A DNA stretch of 64,000 bases. Source: UBA8752 sp040261275 (GTDB lineage Bacteria; Bacteroidota; Bacteroidia; Flavobacteriales_D; Sanyastnellaceae). Below the pieces are notes generated by a model that saw nothing but the letters and a program-made list of their open reading frames with translations, searched no databases and was not told where the DNA came from. Of this stretch, positions 25,436 to 35,193 are shown piece by piece; the stretch's first letter is position 1; the number at the start of each line of letters is the position of its first letter. The stretch is taken from positions 1-64,000 of the forward strand of contig JBDQOI010000003.1 of assembly GCA_040261275.1 (NCBI GenBank), in the 5' to 3' direction. Position numbers and translations under genes: made by a program.

Positions 25436-27451
25436 ATGACTTCACCACTCACGCCTATCAGTACCGTTTTGGCACTGTGGGTGTGCACCCTTTTGCCACT
25501 GCACTCCTCCGCGCAAAAGCTGTTTGGTCTTCCCGCCTCCGCGATGCACGACCACACCACCTGTACCGTCCAAGGATGTGATGGACTGGTGGGCATCCCC
25601 GAGGACAAATTCATCCACATCCCTCCTCCCCCGAGCCGTCGGAATTCCGTGGCCACCATCAACGTATCCTACATCAATTTCCCACCCGACGCGGAAGCCG
25701 CGTTCCAATATGCGGTCAACATCTGGGCGGGCTATGTGTACAGCGATGTGCCCATCGATGTGGAAGCCACTTGGGCGTCCCTCGGAACCAATATTCTGGG
25801 GTCTGCATCACCGTCGACCATCCATCGAAACTTCGCCGGTGCACTGGTCTCCGATGTATACTTCCCGGCTGCACTCGCCAATCAACTTGCCGCCAATGAC
25901 CTCCAGGCCAATTCAAGTGACATCACCTGCAACTTCGGTAGCGATGTGAATTGGTATTTCGGTCTCGACGGCAACGTGCCCGCGGGGGCTTATGATTTCG
26001 TCACCGTCGTCCTTCACGAACTCTGCCACGGTCTCGGGTTCATCGGAAGCGCTACGGTAGCCGGAGCCACAGGGTTCATAGGTCAGAGCGGATCTCCTTT
26101 CATTTACGACACCTTCATCAATGACAACAACACGGGCGGTAACCTCCTGGACCTCAACGTAGGCACCAGCGCCATGGGCGCTGCCCTGACCGGCGGTGGA
26201 CTGGTCTGGTCCGGACCCGAAGGCGTAGCTGCATCCCTTGCGCCCCCTGGGATTTATGCCCCCAACCCTTGGGAACCCGGGGCCAGCTTCTCGCACCTGA
26301 GGGAAGACATGTACTTATCGGGTGACCAGAATGCCTTGATGACCCCCAACCTGAATACGGGAGAGGCCATCCACAATCCCGGACCCATTGTCGCCGGCAT
26401 GTTCTCCGATATGGGATGGGGCGTGCAAGGTTGTGCCATCTCCTCTGTTCTACCGGGCGCCCAATTGGACTGCAACCCCGCTACCGATACCTACAGTCAA
26501 CAGCTCATTCTCATTTACGACAACGCCCCGCCGGGTCTGATCAATGTCAACGGATCCCTCTTTACCATCTCCGGAAGCCCGCAGACCATCAGCCTCAACA
26601 ACCTCCCCGCCAACGGACTACCCGTGGACATCGACGTATTCTTCACCGGTGACCCGGATTGCATGACCACCTACCCCGGCCTCTTCACAGCGGCGGAACC
26701 CTGCGCAGGAGGCACCTGCAACCTCACTTCATATACCCTCACCAACCAAACCGCGTGCAACCCGGCAGACGGCACCTACAACCAAACCATCCAACTCGGG
26801 TTCGCCTTTTCTGCCGGGGCCGGGGACGTCATTGTCAACGGGCAACAGTTCCCTGTAACCAATGGCCTTGCCGTGGCCAACCTCACCGGTCTCATCGCCG
26901 ACGGCGGACCCGTAGACATGCTCATCACCTTCACAGAAAGTGATGTCTGCGCGTTCGCCGTCTTCGATGCCTGGACGGCCCCAGCACCCTGTCCCTGCAG
27001 CATCGACTTGGAGGTCAACTCTCTAGGGTCTTGCGAATCTGCGAGCGGCTCGTACGACTTGGGCCTGGTCGTCCATGTCACCCATCCTCCTTTTTCGGGG
27101 TTGCTCAACATTGGTGGCGACCTCTTCGAAGTGCCCTCTGCATCGGGCAGCTACACCACGGTCATCTCGGGGTTGCCGGCCAATGGTGAAGAGGCCTCCA
27201 TCGGTGCCTTCTTTACGGATCTCCCATCGTGCAGCGCTCCGGAAGACCTCACGACCTGGACCGCCCCCAGTTCCTGCGAATGTCCTGGCGATCTGGATGG
27301 GGATGGTATCATCGGTGTGTCCGACACCCTCGATATGCTCGCCAACTTCGGATGCATAGGTGCCGGATGCGTTGGCGATATCGATGGAGACACCATCGTG
27401 GGCGTCTCCGATATCCTCGAACTGCTCTCCGCGTTCGGCGTCACCTGCTGA
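25436..27451 (+). CDS. Secreted HExxH zinc-protease-like protein with tandem adhesion modules and dockerin-like tail
   Basis: 671 residues. Signal peptide MTSPLTPISTVLALWVCTLL with cleavage near HSSAQ. The N-terminal 330 residues form a metalloprotease-like domain with HELCHGLGF at 194-202 (HExxH) and the later NALMTPNLNTGEAIHNPGPIVAGMFSDMGW that follows such domains. Three Cys-containing repeats of about 90 residues follow (DCNPATDTY; ACNPADGTY; SCESASGSY). The C-terminus has two EF-hand-like repeats (GDLDGDGIIGVSDTLDMLANFG and GDIDGDTIVGVSDILELLSAFG) ending in Cys. Extracellular proteolysis is plausible; the third zinc ligand is not evident. Confidence 0.8.
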   Translation: MTSPLTPISTVLALWVCTLLPLHSSAQKLFGLPASAMHDHTTCTVQGCDGLVGIPEDKFIHIPPPPSRRNSVATINVSYINFPPDAEAAFQYAVNIWAGYVYSDVPIDVEATWASLGTNILGSASPSTIHRNFAGALVSDVYFPAALANQLAANDLQANSSDITCNFGSDVNWYFGLDGNVPAGAYDFVTVVLHELCHGLGFIGSATVAGATGFIGQSGSPFIYDTFINDNNTGGNLLDLNVGTSAMGAALTGGGLVWSGPEGVAASLAPPGIYAPNPWEPGASFSHLREDMYLSGDQNALMTPNLNTGEAIHNPGPIVAGMFSDMGWGVQGCAISSVLPGAQLDCNPATDTYSQQLILIYDNAPPGLINVNGSLFTISGSPQTISLNNLPANGLPVDIDVFFTGDPDCMTTYPGLFTAAEPCAGGTCNLTSYTLTNQTACNPADGTYNQTIQLGFAFSAGAGDVIVNGQQFPVTNGLAVANLTGLIADGGPVDMLITFTESDVCAFAVFDAWTAPAPCPCSIDLEVNSLGSCESASGSYDLGLVVHVTHPPFSGLLNIGGDLFEVPSASGSYTTVISGLPANGEEASIGAFFTDLPSCSAPEDLTTWTAPSSCECPGDLDGDGIIGVSDTLDMLANFGCIGAGCVGDIDGDTIVGVSDILELLSAFGVTC

Positions 27452-27490
27452 TCCTGGAAAAATTTCTATCCCTTCATGGTGCATGTTGAA

Positions 27491-27509
27491 ATGCCAACTA
27501 ACTTGGCAT
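27491..27509. promoter_or_regulatory. Palindrome in the dinB promoter, candidate operator
   Basis: ATGCCAACTAACTTGGCAT has 7-base arms (ATGCCAA/TTGGCAT) around a five-base spacer. It abuts the -7-like box at 27513, where a bound repressor would block transcription of the polymerase cassette. Candidate damage-response (LexA-like) site; the regulator is not known. Confidence 0.45.
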
Positions 27510-27512
27510 TCC

Positions 27513-27520
27513 CGTTTTTG
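27513..27520 (+). promoter_or_regulatory. -7-like element of the dinB cassette
   Basis: CGTTTTTG, ending exactly four bases before ATG 27525. It keeps TTTG but lacks TA, so the promoter would be weak. Confidence 0.35.
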
Positions 27521-27524
27521 CACC

Positions 27525-28742
27525 ATGTCCACCGACCGCACCGTCCTCCACCTCGACCTCGACACCTTCTTCGTATCGGTAGAGCGGCTCATGGACAGCC
27601 GGTTGAACGGAAAGCCAATGCTGATCGGCGGCACCGGAGACCGCGGGGTCGTCGCTTCCTGCAGCTATGAGGCGCGCAAGTTCGGCGTCCACTCCGGCAT
27701 GCCCATGCGCATGGCCCGGGAACTCTGCCCGGAGGCGATGGTCATCCGGGGGAACTCCGCCAACTACTCCAAGCATTCCCACGCCGTCACCGACATCGTC
27801 CGCGAGGCCGTTCCCGTCTGCGAGAAAACCTCCATCGACGAATTCTACGCCGATCTGACCGGTATGGACCGCTTCTTCGGCTGCTGGCAGTACGCCCGGG
27901 AGTTGCGCGAACGGATCGTGCGCGAAACCGGACTGCCCATCTCCTTTGGCCTGTCCGGGAACAAGACCGTCTCCAAGGTGGCCACCGGAGAAGCCAAGCC
28001 CAACAACGCCTTGCAAATCATCCGCGGCACCGAACGGTCCTTCCTCGCTCCGCTGGGCATCCGAAAGATTCCCATGGTCGGCGAGAAGACCTACCAGACC
28101 CTCCGCAACCTCGGCGTCCGGCGCATCGCGACCCTCCAGGAAATGCCGGTGGACATGATGGAGCGCGTACTCGGCAAGTCCGGCCGCATCATCTGGCGCA
28201 AGGCCCGGGGCGAAGACCCCTCCCTGGTCATGCCCACCAGCGACCGGAAGTCCATCTCCACCGAGCGCACCTTCCGCAAGGACACCACCGACACCGACCA
28301 GCTCCGCGGCATCCTGATCGCCATGGCCGAAAATCTGGCCTTCCAGTTGCGCCGCGGCAACAAGCTCACCGCCTGCCTCACCATCAAGGTGCGCTACAGC
28401 GACTTCGACACCCGCACACTGCAGGCCCGCATTCCCTACACCGCCGCCGACCACCGGCTCGTTCCCAAGGCCCTCGAGCTCTTCGAAAAACTCTACGACC
28501 GCCGCGTCCTCGTGCGGCTGGTCGGCATCCGGTACAGCCACCTCGTTGGCGGCGGCATGCAAATGGACCTCTTCGACGCCGACGAGGACCGACAGGCGCT
28601 CTACCACGCCATGGACCGCATGCGCGAACGCTTCGGTGACCGCAGCATCGTTTCCGCCGCCAGCCTCGGGGCCCGTACCATCGGAAGGTCCAACCCCTTT
28701 TCAGGAGACGCTCCGCTCCTTCTCGCCAACCGCCACCAATAA
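27525..28742 (+). CDS. dinB: DNA polymerase IV (Y-family, DinB)
   Basis: Error-prone translesion polymerase. 405 residues. The catalytic acidic residues are present: LHLDLDTFFVSVE near the N-terminus (palm Asp) and CEKTSIDEFYADLTG (Asp-Glu), so it is not an inactive ImuB-type relic. It also shows GVVASCSYEARKFGVHSGMPMRMA, FGLSGNKTVSKVATGEAKPN and the little-finger domain (KSISTERTFRKDTTD). An open frame continues upstream inside the protease gene; ATG 27525 follows the promoter box. First gene of the dinB-SRAP-dnaE2 cassette. Confidence 0.93.
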   Translation: MSTDRTVLHLDLDTFFVSVERLMDSRLNGKPMLIGGTGDRGVVASCSYEARKFGVHSGMPMRMARELCPEAMVIRGNSANYSKHSHAVTDIVREAVPVCEKTSIDEFYADLTGMDRFFGCWQYARELRERIVRETGLPISFGLSGNKTVSKVATGEAKPNNALQIIRGTERSFLAPLGIRKIPMVGEKTYQTLRNLGVRRIATLQEMPVDMMERVLGKSGRIIWRKARGEDPSLVMPTSDRKSISTERTFRKDTTDTDQLRGILIAMAENLAFQLRRGNKLTACLTIKVRYSDFDTRTLQARIPYTAADHRLVPKALELFEKLYDRRVLVRLVGIRYSHLVGGGMQMDLFDADEDRQALYHAMDRMRERFGDRSIVSAASLGARTIGRSNPFSGDAPLLLANRHQ

Positions 28743-28768
28743 CCCGACACCCGTAAATTGAATCGCCC

Positions 28769-29611
28769 ATGTGTGGACGCTACGTTACCGTCACCTCCGT
28801 CGAAGCCGTCGAGAAGCGCTTCCAGGTCACCGCAGGCCCGGACTACACCGCCGCGCCGCCGCCGCCGAACACCAACGTGTCCCACGGCGATCTGGCACCG
28901 GTGGTGACCGGCGACCGGCCGGATGCCCTGCAGGCCATGCAGTTCGGCTTCACCCCCACGTGGGCAAAGAAGCAATTCTACATGATCAACGCGCGGAGCG
29001 AGGGCGACCACAACGCCGACAACGACCCCGGCTACCGCGGCGCCATGGGCATCCTGCAGAAGCCGATGTTCCGGCAATCCATCCGCACACGCCGCTGCCT
29101 CGTGGTGGCCGACGCCTTCATCGAAGGTCCCCAACGCGAAAAACTCGCCAAGCCCTATGTCGTCTACGCCCGCGACGGCCAACGCCCCTTTGCCCTGGCC
29201 GGCATCTGGGACGAATGGACCGATAACGGAACCGGCGAGGTGATCCGCTCGTTCGCCATCATCACCACCACCGCTTGCGACACCCTGCAAGCCATCGGTC
29301 ACCACCGTTCGCCCGTGCTGCTCGACCCGGCCGACGAGCACAAATGGATCGATCCCGTCACCCCGCTCGGTGAGGTGACCGGTCTGCTGCGGCCCATCCC
29401 CGACGGGACGCTCAACGCCTACCCCATCGACCCGGACATCAAGAATCCGCGGCTCAACGGCACCACCCTCCTGCAACCCGTGGGCGAGCGCATCTTCCCG
29501 GAGTACGACTACGAACTCCACCAATCGCTGGAGATGTTCGGCATGGGCGAATCCCGAGCCCGCAAACTGCGCGGACGCGAATCCGAAGCCGGCCAAGGCA
29601 GCCTGTTCTGA
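28769..29611 (+). CDS. SRAP domain protein (YedK/HMCES family, abasic-site DNA-protein crosslinking)
   Basis: 280 residues. Begins MCGRYV: the invariant Cys2, freed after Met removal, forms the thiazolidine crosslink with abasic sites in single-stranded DNA. Other SRAP landmarks are NARSE (MINARSEGD), CLVVADAFIEG and the histidine in AIGHHRSPVLL. Between an error-prone Pol IV and a DnaE2-type polymerase, protecting abasic sites from error-prone bypass or processing fits. Twenty-six bases after dinB. Confidence 0.93.
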   Translation: MCGRYVTVTSVEAVEKRFQVTAGPDYTAAPPPPNTNVSHGDLAPVVTGDRPDALQAMQFGFTPTWAKKQFYMINARSEGDHNADNDPGYRGAMGILQKPMFRQSIRTRRCLVVADAFIEGPQREKLAKPYVVYARDGQRPFALAGIWDEWTDNGTGEVIRSFAIITTTACDTLQAIGHHRSPVLLDPADEHKWIDPVTPLGEVTGLLRPIPDGTLNAYPIDPDIKNPRLNGTTLLQPVGERIFPEYDYELHQSLEMFGMGESRARKLRGRESEAGQGSLF

Positions 29612-29658
29612 CACCGGCGCGCAGCTCCGTTCACCCTTCCACGTTCGTCCCCTTCCTC

Positions 29659-32600
29659 ATGTACCTGAACACCCACTCGTGGTTCAGCCTCCGCTACGGC
29701 GTCATGCGCCCGGAGGAACTGCTCGCCGAAGCGCAAGCGGCGGGCGTGACGTGCATGGCCCTCACCGACGTGCACTGCACCGCCGGCGGACCGGATTTCG
29801 CTCGGTTGGCGTCTGAATATGGCGTGCGCCCCGTCCTCGGTGTGGACTTCCGTGACGGCGCAGTCCAGCGCTACATCGGCCTCGCCCGCGACCACGACGG
29901 CTACGAGCGGCTCTGCGGATTCCTCTCCGGCCTACTCCACGAAGGGCACGCCGGCAAGCCCGCCCGGATGCCGGGCCGCGCCCCGGCCCTCGAGGGCGTG
30001 GTATGGGTCTACCCCTGGGCGCGGCGGACGGAACAGACGGCAGACAGTGCACAGCTCGCGCCATGGCACCAACCCGGCGGCCTTCGGCGCGACGAGCTCG
30101 TGGGCGTCCGCCCTGCCGAACTCGGAGCCCTCCGCCTCGCCCTGCAACGCGACCCGGATGGCACACCGAGCAGCCGCATGGTCGCCTTGCAAACGGCCTC
30201 CTTCCGACACAAGCGCGACCACAACGCCCACCGCCTCCTGCGCGCCATCGACCGCAACTGCCTCCTGGCCAAGCTGCCCGCAGGCCAGATCGCCCCCGAC
30301 ACGGACCGCCTGCTCCGCACCGGCGAACTCGAAAACACCTACGCCGAATTTCCCTGGCTCATAGAACGCGCCCACGCCCTGCTCGACGCCTGCCACATCG
30401 ACTTCGACGGCGACCTCGGCGACCAGGAGGACGGCGCCACCCACCGCAACATCCGCACCTTCACAGGCTCCATCGTCGAGGACGAACACCTCCTCCGCGA
30501 CCTCTGCGCCGAGGGCCTCGCCTATCGCTACCCCGATGCCGACGAGGCCATCCTGGAACGCATGGAACACGAGATCGAGGTCCTCCGCGAAAAGGAGTTC
30601 CTCGCCTATTTCCTTGTCAACTGGGACATCACCACCTACGCGCGGTCCAAGGGCTACTTCCACGTCGGCCGAGGCAGCGGCGCCAACAGCCTGGTCGCCT
30701 ACCTCCTGCGCATCACCGACGTCGACCCCATCGAGCTGGACCTCTACTTCGAGCGGTTCATCAACCTCTATCGGTCCAATCCACCCGACTTTGACCTCGA
30801 CTTCTCGTGGACGGACCGCGACGACGTCACGCGCTACATCTTCGAGCGCTACGAGCACGTGGCCCTGCTCGGCGCCTACAACACCTTCCAATACAGGGCG
30901 GTGGTACGGGAACTCGGCAAGGTCTTCGGGCTGCCCAAGCACGAAATCGACACCCTCGCCAGCGGGCGTTTCGACCCAGCACGGCTAGGCGAAGTGGAGC
31001 GCGCCGTCGTTCGCTACGCCGGCGTCCTCCGCGATTTCCCCAACCAAATCTCCATCCACGCCTGCGGCATCCTGATCGCCGACCGGCCCATCCACAGGAC
31101 CTGCGCGACCTTCCTGCCGCCCAAGGGGTTTCCTACCACGCAGTACGACATGGTGGTCGCCGAGGACCTCGCCCTCCACAAATTCGACATCCTGTCCCAA
31201 CGTGGCCTCGCCAAGATCAAGGACGCCCTCGACCTCATCGCGGAAACCGACCCGGCGGCCGACATCGACATCCACGACATGAAACGGTTCAAGGCCGACC
31301 CGCGGGTGCAGCACCTGCTGCGGGAAGCCGAGGCGATCGGGTGCTTCTATGTAGAGTCGCCCGCCATGCGCATGCTCATGCGCAAACTGCGGGTCGACGA
31401 CTACCTCGGCCTAGTCGCCGCCAGCTCCGTCATTCGACCCGGCGTGGCGCGCAGCGGAATGATGAAGGCCTACATCGAGCGGCACCGCTTCCCCGAGCGG
31501 CGGGGCGACGCGCACCCCATCCTGCTGGAGATCATGCCGGAGACCTACGGGGTCATGGTCTACCAGGAAGACGTGATCAAGGTGGCCCACCGGTTCGCCG
31601 GGCTCGACCTCGGGGAGGCCGATGTGCTGCGCCGCGGGATGTCGGGCAAATTCCGGTCCCGCGAAGAGTTCCAGAAAGCGCGCCAGGCCTTCTTCGACAA
31701 AGCCGCCGCCAAGGGCCACGCCCCCGACATGATCGCCGAAGTATGGCGGCAGGTCGAGAGCTTCGCTGGCTACGCCTTCGCCAAAGGCCACTCCGCCTCC
31801 TTCGCCGTCGAGAGCTACCAGAGTCTCTTCCTCAAGGCGTATTGGCCACTGGAATACATGACCGCCTGCATCAACAACTTCGGCGGGTTCTACCGCACCG
31901 AGTTCTACGTCCACGAAGCCCGGCTGCTCGGCGGCTGCATCGCCGCACCCTGCGTCAACACCGGCGGCTACCTCACCGGCTACGATCCCACCACGCGGAC
32001 CCTCACCCTCGGCTTCAACCTCGTCAAAGGAGTGGAGGGAGAAACCGCCGTACGCATCGAACGCGAACGCCGCCACAACGGGCCCTATCGCGACCTCGAG
32101 GATCTGGTGCGGCGCACCGGAACCGGCCTCGAACAACTGCTCACCCTCATCCGCATCGGCGGCTTCCGGTGGACCGGCCACTCCAAACAGCAACTCCAAT
32201 GGGAGGCCCACTTCCTGCTCGGCCACCTCCCCAAGCAGGCTCCCGCCGCCGACCTCTTCCGCAACGCCGAAACCGCAGAACACCGGACCAGCCTCCGGGG
32301 CCTGCCCACCCTCGAAGGCGGCAGCGGAGAGGACGCCTACGACGAAATCGAACTGCTGGGCTTCCCCCTGTCGTCCCCGTTCGGCCTGCTCACCGCCGAA
32401 GCGCGGCGCAGCGCCGAGAGCGCCATGCCCGCCCGTGCCCTGCCGGAACACATCGGCCGCGAGGTTACCATCGCCGGCTACCTCGTCACCGTGAAGGAGA
32501 CCGCTACCGTCAAGGGAGACCGCATGCTGTTCGGCTGCTTCGTGGACCGCGAAGGCCAATGGATCGACACCGTGCATTTCCCTCCGGTCGCCAAGGCCTT

Positions 32601-32805
32601 TCCGTTCCGGGGGCGAGGGGTCTACCAGATGCAGGGCACCGTCCAAGAAGACTTCGGCTGCGTCAACGTGGAGATCCAATCGATGGAAAAACTCGACCTC
32701 CAGCCCGACCCCCGCTACGACGAGAGCACGCCTACAAAAGCCCGGCCCTCCGGGAGGCAACACCGCCGCGTTCCACAAGCCCGGCGCCTGCCCAATGCTT
32801 CCTGA
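29659..32805 (+). CDS. dnaE2: Error-prone DNA polymerase III alpha subunit, DnaE2/ImuC type
   Basis: 1048 residues, the DnaE2 length rather than the longer replicative DnaE1. N-terminal PHP domain (THSWFSLRYGVMRPEELLAEA; ALTDVHCTAGG), palm with the catalytic PDFDLDFSWTDRDDV and GRGSGANSLVAYLLRITDVDP, the fingers/middle region CGILIADRPIH, VYQEDVIKVAHRFAG and GYAFAKGHSASFAVESYQS, then a tandem HhH and C-terminal OB fold (EVTIAGYLVTVKET). Motifs at PHP metal positions are partly degenerate. Very GC-rich codon use. Convergent with the TonB receptor three bases away. Not the replicative enzyme by context; the housekeeping copy is elsewhere. Confidence 0.9.
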   Translation: MYLNTHSWFSLRYGVMRPEELLAEAQAAGVTCMALTDVHCTAGGPDFARLASEYGVRPVLGVDFRDGAVQRYIGLARDHDGYERLCGFLSGLLHEGHAGKPARMPGRAPALEGVVWVYPWARRTEQTADSAQLAPWHQPGGLRRDELVGVRPAELGALRLALQRDPDGTPSSRMVALQTASFRHKRDHNAHRLLRAIDRNCLLAKLPAGQIAPDTDRLLRTGELENTYAEFPWLIERAHALLDACHIDFDGDLGDQEDGATHRNIRTFTGSIVEDEHLLRDLCAEGLAYRYPDADEAILERMEHEIEVLREKEFLAYFLVNWDITTYARSKGYFHVGRGSGANSLVAYLLRITDVDPIELDLYFERFINLYRSNPPDFDLDFSWTDRDDVTRYIFERYEHVALLGAYNTFQYRAVVRELGKVFGLPKHEIDTLASGRFDPARLGEVERAVVRYAGVLRDFPNQISIHACGILIADRPIHRTCATFLPPKGFPTTQYDMVVAEDLALHKFDILSQRGLAKIKDALDLIAETDPAADIDIHDMKRFKADPRVQHLLREAEAIGCFYVESPAMRMLMRKLRVDDYLGLVAASSVIRPGVARSGMMKAYIERHRFPERRGDAHPILLEIMPETYGVMVYQEDVIKVAHRFAGLDLGEADVLRRGMSGKFRSREEFQKARQAFFDKAAAKGHAPDMIAEVWRQVESFAGYAFAKGHSASFAVESYQSLFLKAYWPLEYMTACINNFGGFYRTEFYVHEARLLGGCIAAPCVNTGGYLTGYDPTTRTLTLGFNLVKGVEGETAVRIERERRHNGPYRDLEDLVRRTGTGLEQLLTLIRIGGFRWTGHSKQQLQWEAHFLLGHLPKQAPAADLFRNAETAEHRTSLRGLPTLEGGSGEDAYDEIELLGFPLSSPFGLLTAEARRSAESAMPARALPEHIGREVTIAGYLVTVKETATVKGDRMLFGCFVDREGQWIDTVHFPPVAKAFPFRGRGVYQMQGTVQEDFGCVNVEIQSMEKLDLQPDPRYDESTPTKARPSGRQHRRVPQARRLPNAS

Positions 32806-32808
32806 AAA

Positions 32809-35193
32809 TCAACGGTTAAACACCCAGCGCACGCCGGCATAGATGTTCCGCCCAAAGATGGGCGCATACACCAGAGAGGCGTCAAACAAAGGGTCTGTGG
32901 CCGGTGTCGGACCGTCCGGACCCAAGTGATCCACACCGATGATGGGGTCGACCTGCCTGTAATCCGTGACATTTTCCACGCCGACATAGATCTGCTGACC
33001 CTCACCAAAGTCCCGGCTGACTTGGACATTGCCCGTCATAAACGTCGGCGCATACTCCGGACGCTCGTAGCCTTCAGGATTCGTGTATGTCCAGGGCAAC
33101 CGCTGTGGCCCCGTCACTTGGAACGTCACATCCGCCCGCCATTGGCGGCCGTTTTCATCCGGCTTGGATCCATACGCCAACGTAGTGAACCCGCGGTGAT
33201 GGGCTACAAAGGGATCCTGACGGTAGTAAGAGAGGTTCAAATCCCCGTAGTCGCTCACCGCATTCACATAACGGTAAGCCACAGTCAAATCAATCCGCTT
33301 GGACCAATCCCACCAGAACTCAGCCTGCATGCTCTCCGACTGACTGTAGCCTTGGCGCACCAAAGCCAGTCCCGGCGTATCGACATCCACAAAGACCCGG
33401 TTGGCGAAAGTCACACGATAGCCGTCCAAACTGAAACTCGCATCGCGGTAGCCCAACGTGAATTTGGTCAAGAGATTGAGGCCCACATTCCAGCTTTCCT
33501 CTGGATCCAGTCCACGGAAACCATCTGCAGCGTCGGCATCCGGAAACGCCCAGGCTCGGTTCGAAGCCCACACCCCTGCGAATTCAGCAAAAGGCACCGA
33601 CGTACGCCAGCCTCGGCCCGCAGCCAGCTTCAATGTCATGGCATCCGTCATGGACCACCGTGCATTCAAGCGCGGAGATACAAAGACCCCAAAAGTGTCA
33701 TGGATGTCCGACCGCAAGCCCAGCACCATGTCCCAGCGCTCCCGCTTCACGTTCCACTCCATGAATGCTCCTGTGGTCATTTCATTGCGCTCAATGCGCC
33801 CTGTACCCACGGTGTGCAAGGAGTCCGGAGCGGCAAAAGCCGCTGTACGCTGCAAAGTCTCACCGTATCGGTCCACCTTGGCGTTCACCCCCCAAACGAG
33901 GTCGTCTCCCCGCGAAGTCGGACGCTGGTACAACAAATTGACCCGCGCAAAGAATTGATCCGCCAAGTATCCCCGGTCGGGGCCGAATGACAGCGTCTGA
34001 TCGTGCATCCCCACGGAAACTTGGCTGCCCAAGCTGCGGCCCTCTTCCCCTGGAAAAACGTATCCCGTCTTCGCGGAAGCCACGACGCGGTTCACGCTCT
34101 GATCTGCAAACCACAGACCCTCACGCCCCTGATCAAACAACGGCAACTGACCTGACGACTTCTCCTGCGTTACCGCCGTCACGGCATACTCTCCACGCAT
34201 ACCTCGATCCCCGGTGTACTTCAAGTCGGTCCGCAAAACGATGTCCTTGGAGAGCGCATTGTCCTGGAATCCGTCGTTGTTGCGGTCGTTGATCCGGTCT
34301 GCCCATTCCCCGTGGGTCAGCAGCGCCGCCTTCCATTTTCGCGAGAGGTCGTGCCGGCTGACCGTATTCAGCTCGTAGCGGCCGGCCCGATTAAGGAAGC
34401 CGTTGACAATCAATCTTTCCGGTCCTTCCGCATTGCGCAAGGCCACATTGATCTGACCGGTCATGCTCTCATGGCCCAGCGTCACCGATCCCGCTCCCTT
34501 GCCGATGTGGATCTGATCGACCCATTCTCCCGGGATGAATTTCATGCCTTGCAGGATATTCAAGCCGCGCGCTCCGGGCATGTTGTCGAACATGATCTGG
34601 GTGTACTTGCCATCGAGACCGAGCATGCGAATCTGCTTGGTACCCGTCACCGCATCGGTGAAACTGGCATCCACCGCCGCATTGGTCTCGAAAGCCTCGC
34701 TCAGGTTGCAACAAGCAGCCCGACAGAGTTCATCCCGACCCAATGACTGAACGACCAGCGGGTCGAGCAGACTCACGGACGTAGACGGCCCCTGGGACTC
34801 CACCAACGCTTCGCTCAACTGAAACCCCTGTCCAAGAGGTATCTCTACAAAATCCTGGCCGATGTAAGGAAGCTCTGCGGTCTTGAGTCCAATGAAACTC
34901 GCAACCAGCGTGTCCCCGACCACACCGGTCAATTTGAAAAAACCGTGTGTATCCGTGGCCGTTCCCTCGCCTGTTCCCTTCCACACGACGTAGGCGCCAG
35001 GGAGCGCCTCCCAGTTCTCCTCTTCGCGGCCCTCTCCGGGAGCGTGGTTGTGTCCCGTATGATCGACTTCCGTCTTAGAATACACCTTTCCACGCACCGT
35101 TCCAGTCTCCTGGCCCGATGAAGAAAATGCTGCCAACAGCGCGACGAACAAGCCGACGCAGCGAAATCCTTTAAAGAAGGTCTCAACCCTCAT
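32809..35193 (-). CDS. TonB-dependent receptor with carboxypeptidase-like N-terminus, metal (probably copper)-associated type
   Basis: 794 residues, signal peptide ending near SSSGQ. A carboxypeptidase-regulatory-like domain (about residues 30-115) carries an insertion DHTGHNHAPGEG rich in His and acidic residues. The plug has the unusual segment LGRDELCRAACCNLSEAFETN, with three cysteines, characteristic of a receptor class found next to heavy-metal-associated proteins, and MLGLDGKYTQIMFDNMPGARGLN. The barrel ends IYAGVRWVFNR. Start overlaps the stop of the HMA gene (ATGA). Metal uptake or sensing at the outer membrane is inferred; substrate not proven. Confidence 0.88.
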   Translation of the reverse strand: MRVETFFKGFRCVGLFVALLAAFSSSGQETGTVRGKVYSKTEVDHTGHNHAPGEGREEENWEALPGAYVVWKGTGEGTATDTHGFFKLTGVVGDTLVASFIGLKTAELPYIGQDFVEIPLGQGFQLSEALVESQGPSTSVSLLDPLVVQSLGRDELCRAACCNLSEAFETNAAVDASFTDAVTGTKQIRMLGLDGKYTQIMFDNMPGARGLNILQGMKFIPGEWVDQIHIGKGAGSVTLGHESMTGQINVALRNAEGPERLIVNGFLNRAGRYELNTVSRHDLSRKWKAALLTHGEWADRINDRNNDGFQDNALSKDIVLRTDLKYTGDRGMRGEYAVTAVTQEKSSGQLPLFDQGREGLWFADQSVNRVVASAKTGYVFPGEEGRSLGSQVSVGMHDQTLSFGPDRGYLADQFFARVNLLYQRPTSRGDDLVWGVNAKVDRYGETLQRTAAFAAPDSLHTVGTGRIERNEMTTGAFMEWNVKRERWDMVLGLRSDIHDTFGVFVSPRLNARWSMTDAMTLKLAAGRGWRTSVPFAEFAGVWASNRAWAFPDADAADGFRGLDPEESWNVGLNLLTKFTLGYRDASFSLDGYRVTFANRVFVDVDTPGLALVRQGYSQSESMQAEFWWDWSKRIDLTVAYRYVNAVSDYGDLNLSYYRQDPFVAHHRGFTTLAYGSKPDENGRQWRADVTFQVTGPQRLPWTYTNPEGYERPEYAPTFMTGNVQVSRDFGEGQQIYVGVENVTDYRQVDPIIGVDHLGPDGPTPATDPLFDASLVYAPIFGRNIYAGVRWVFNR

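Noticed and set aside
30807..32819. 670-codon plus-strand frame, Arg/Pro rich
   Set aside because: Alternate frame of dnaE2; the composition is an artefact and dnaE2 has all family motifs.
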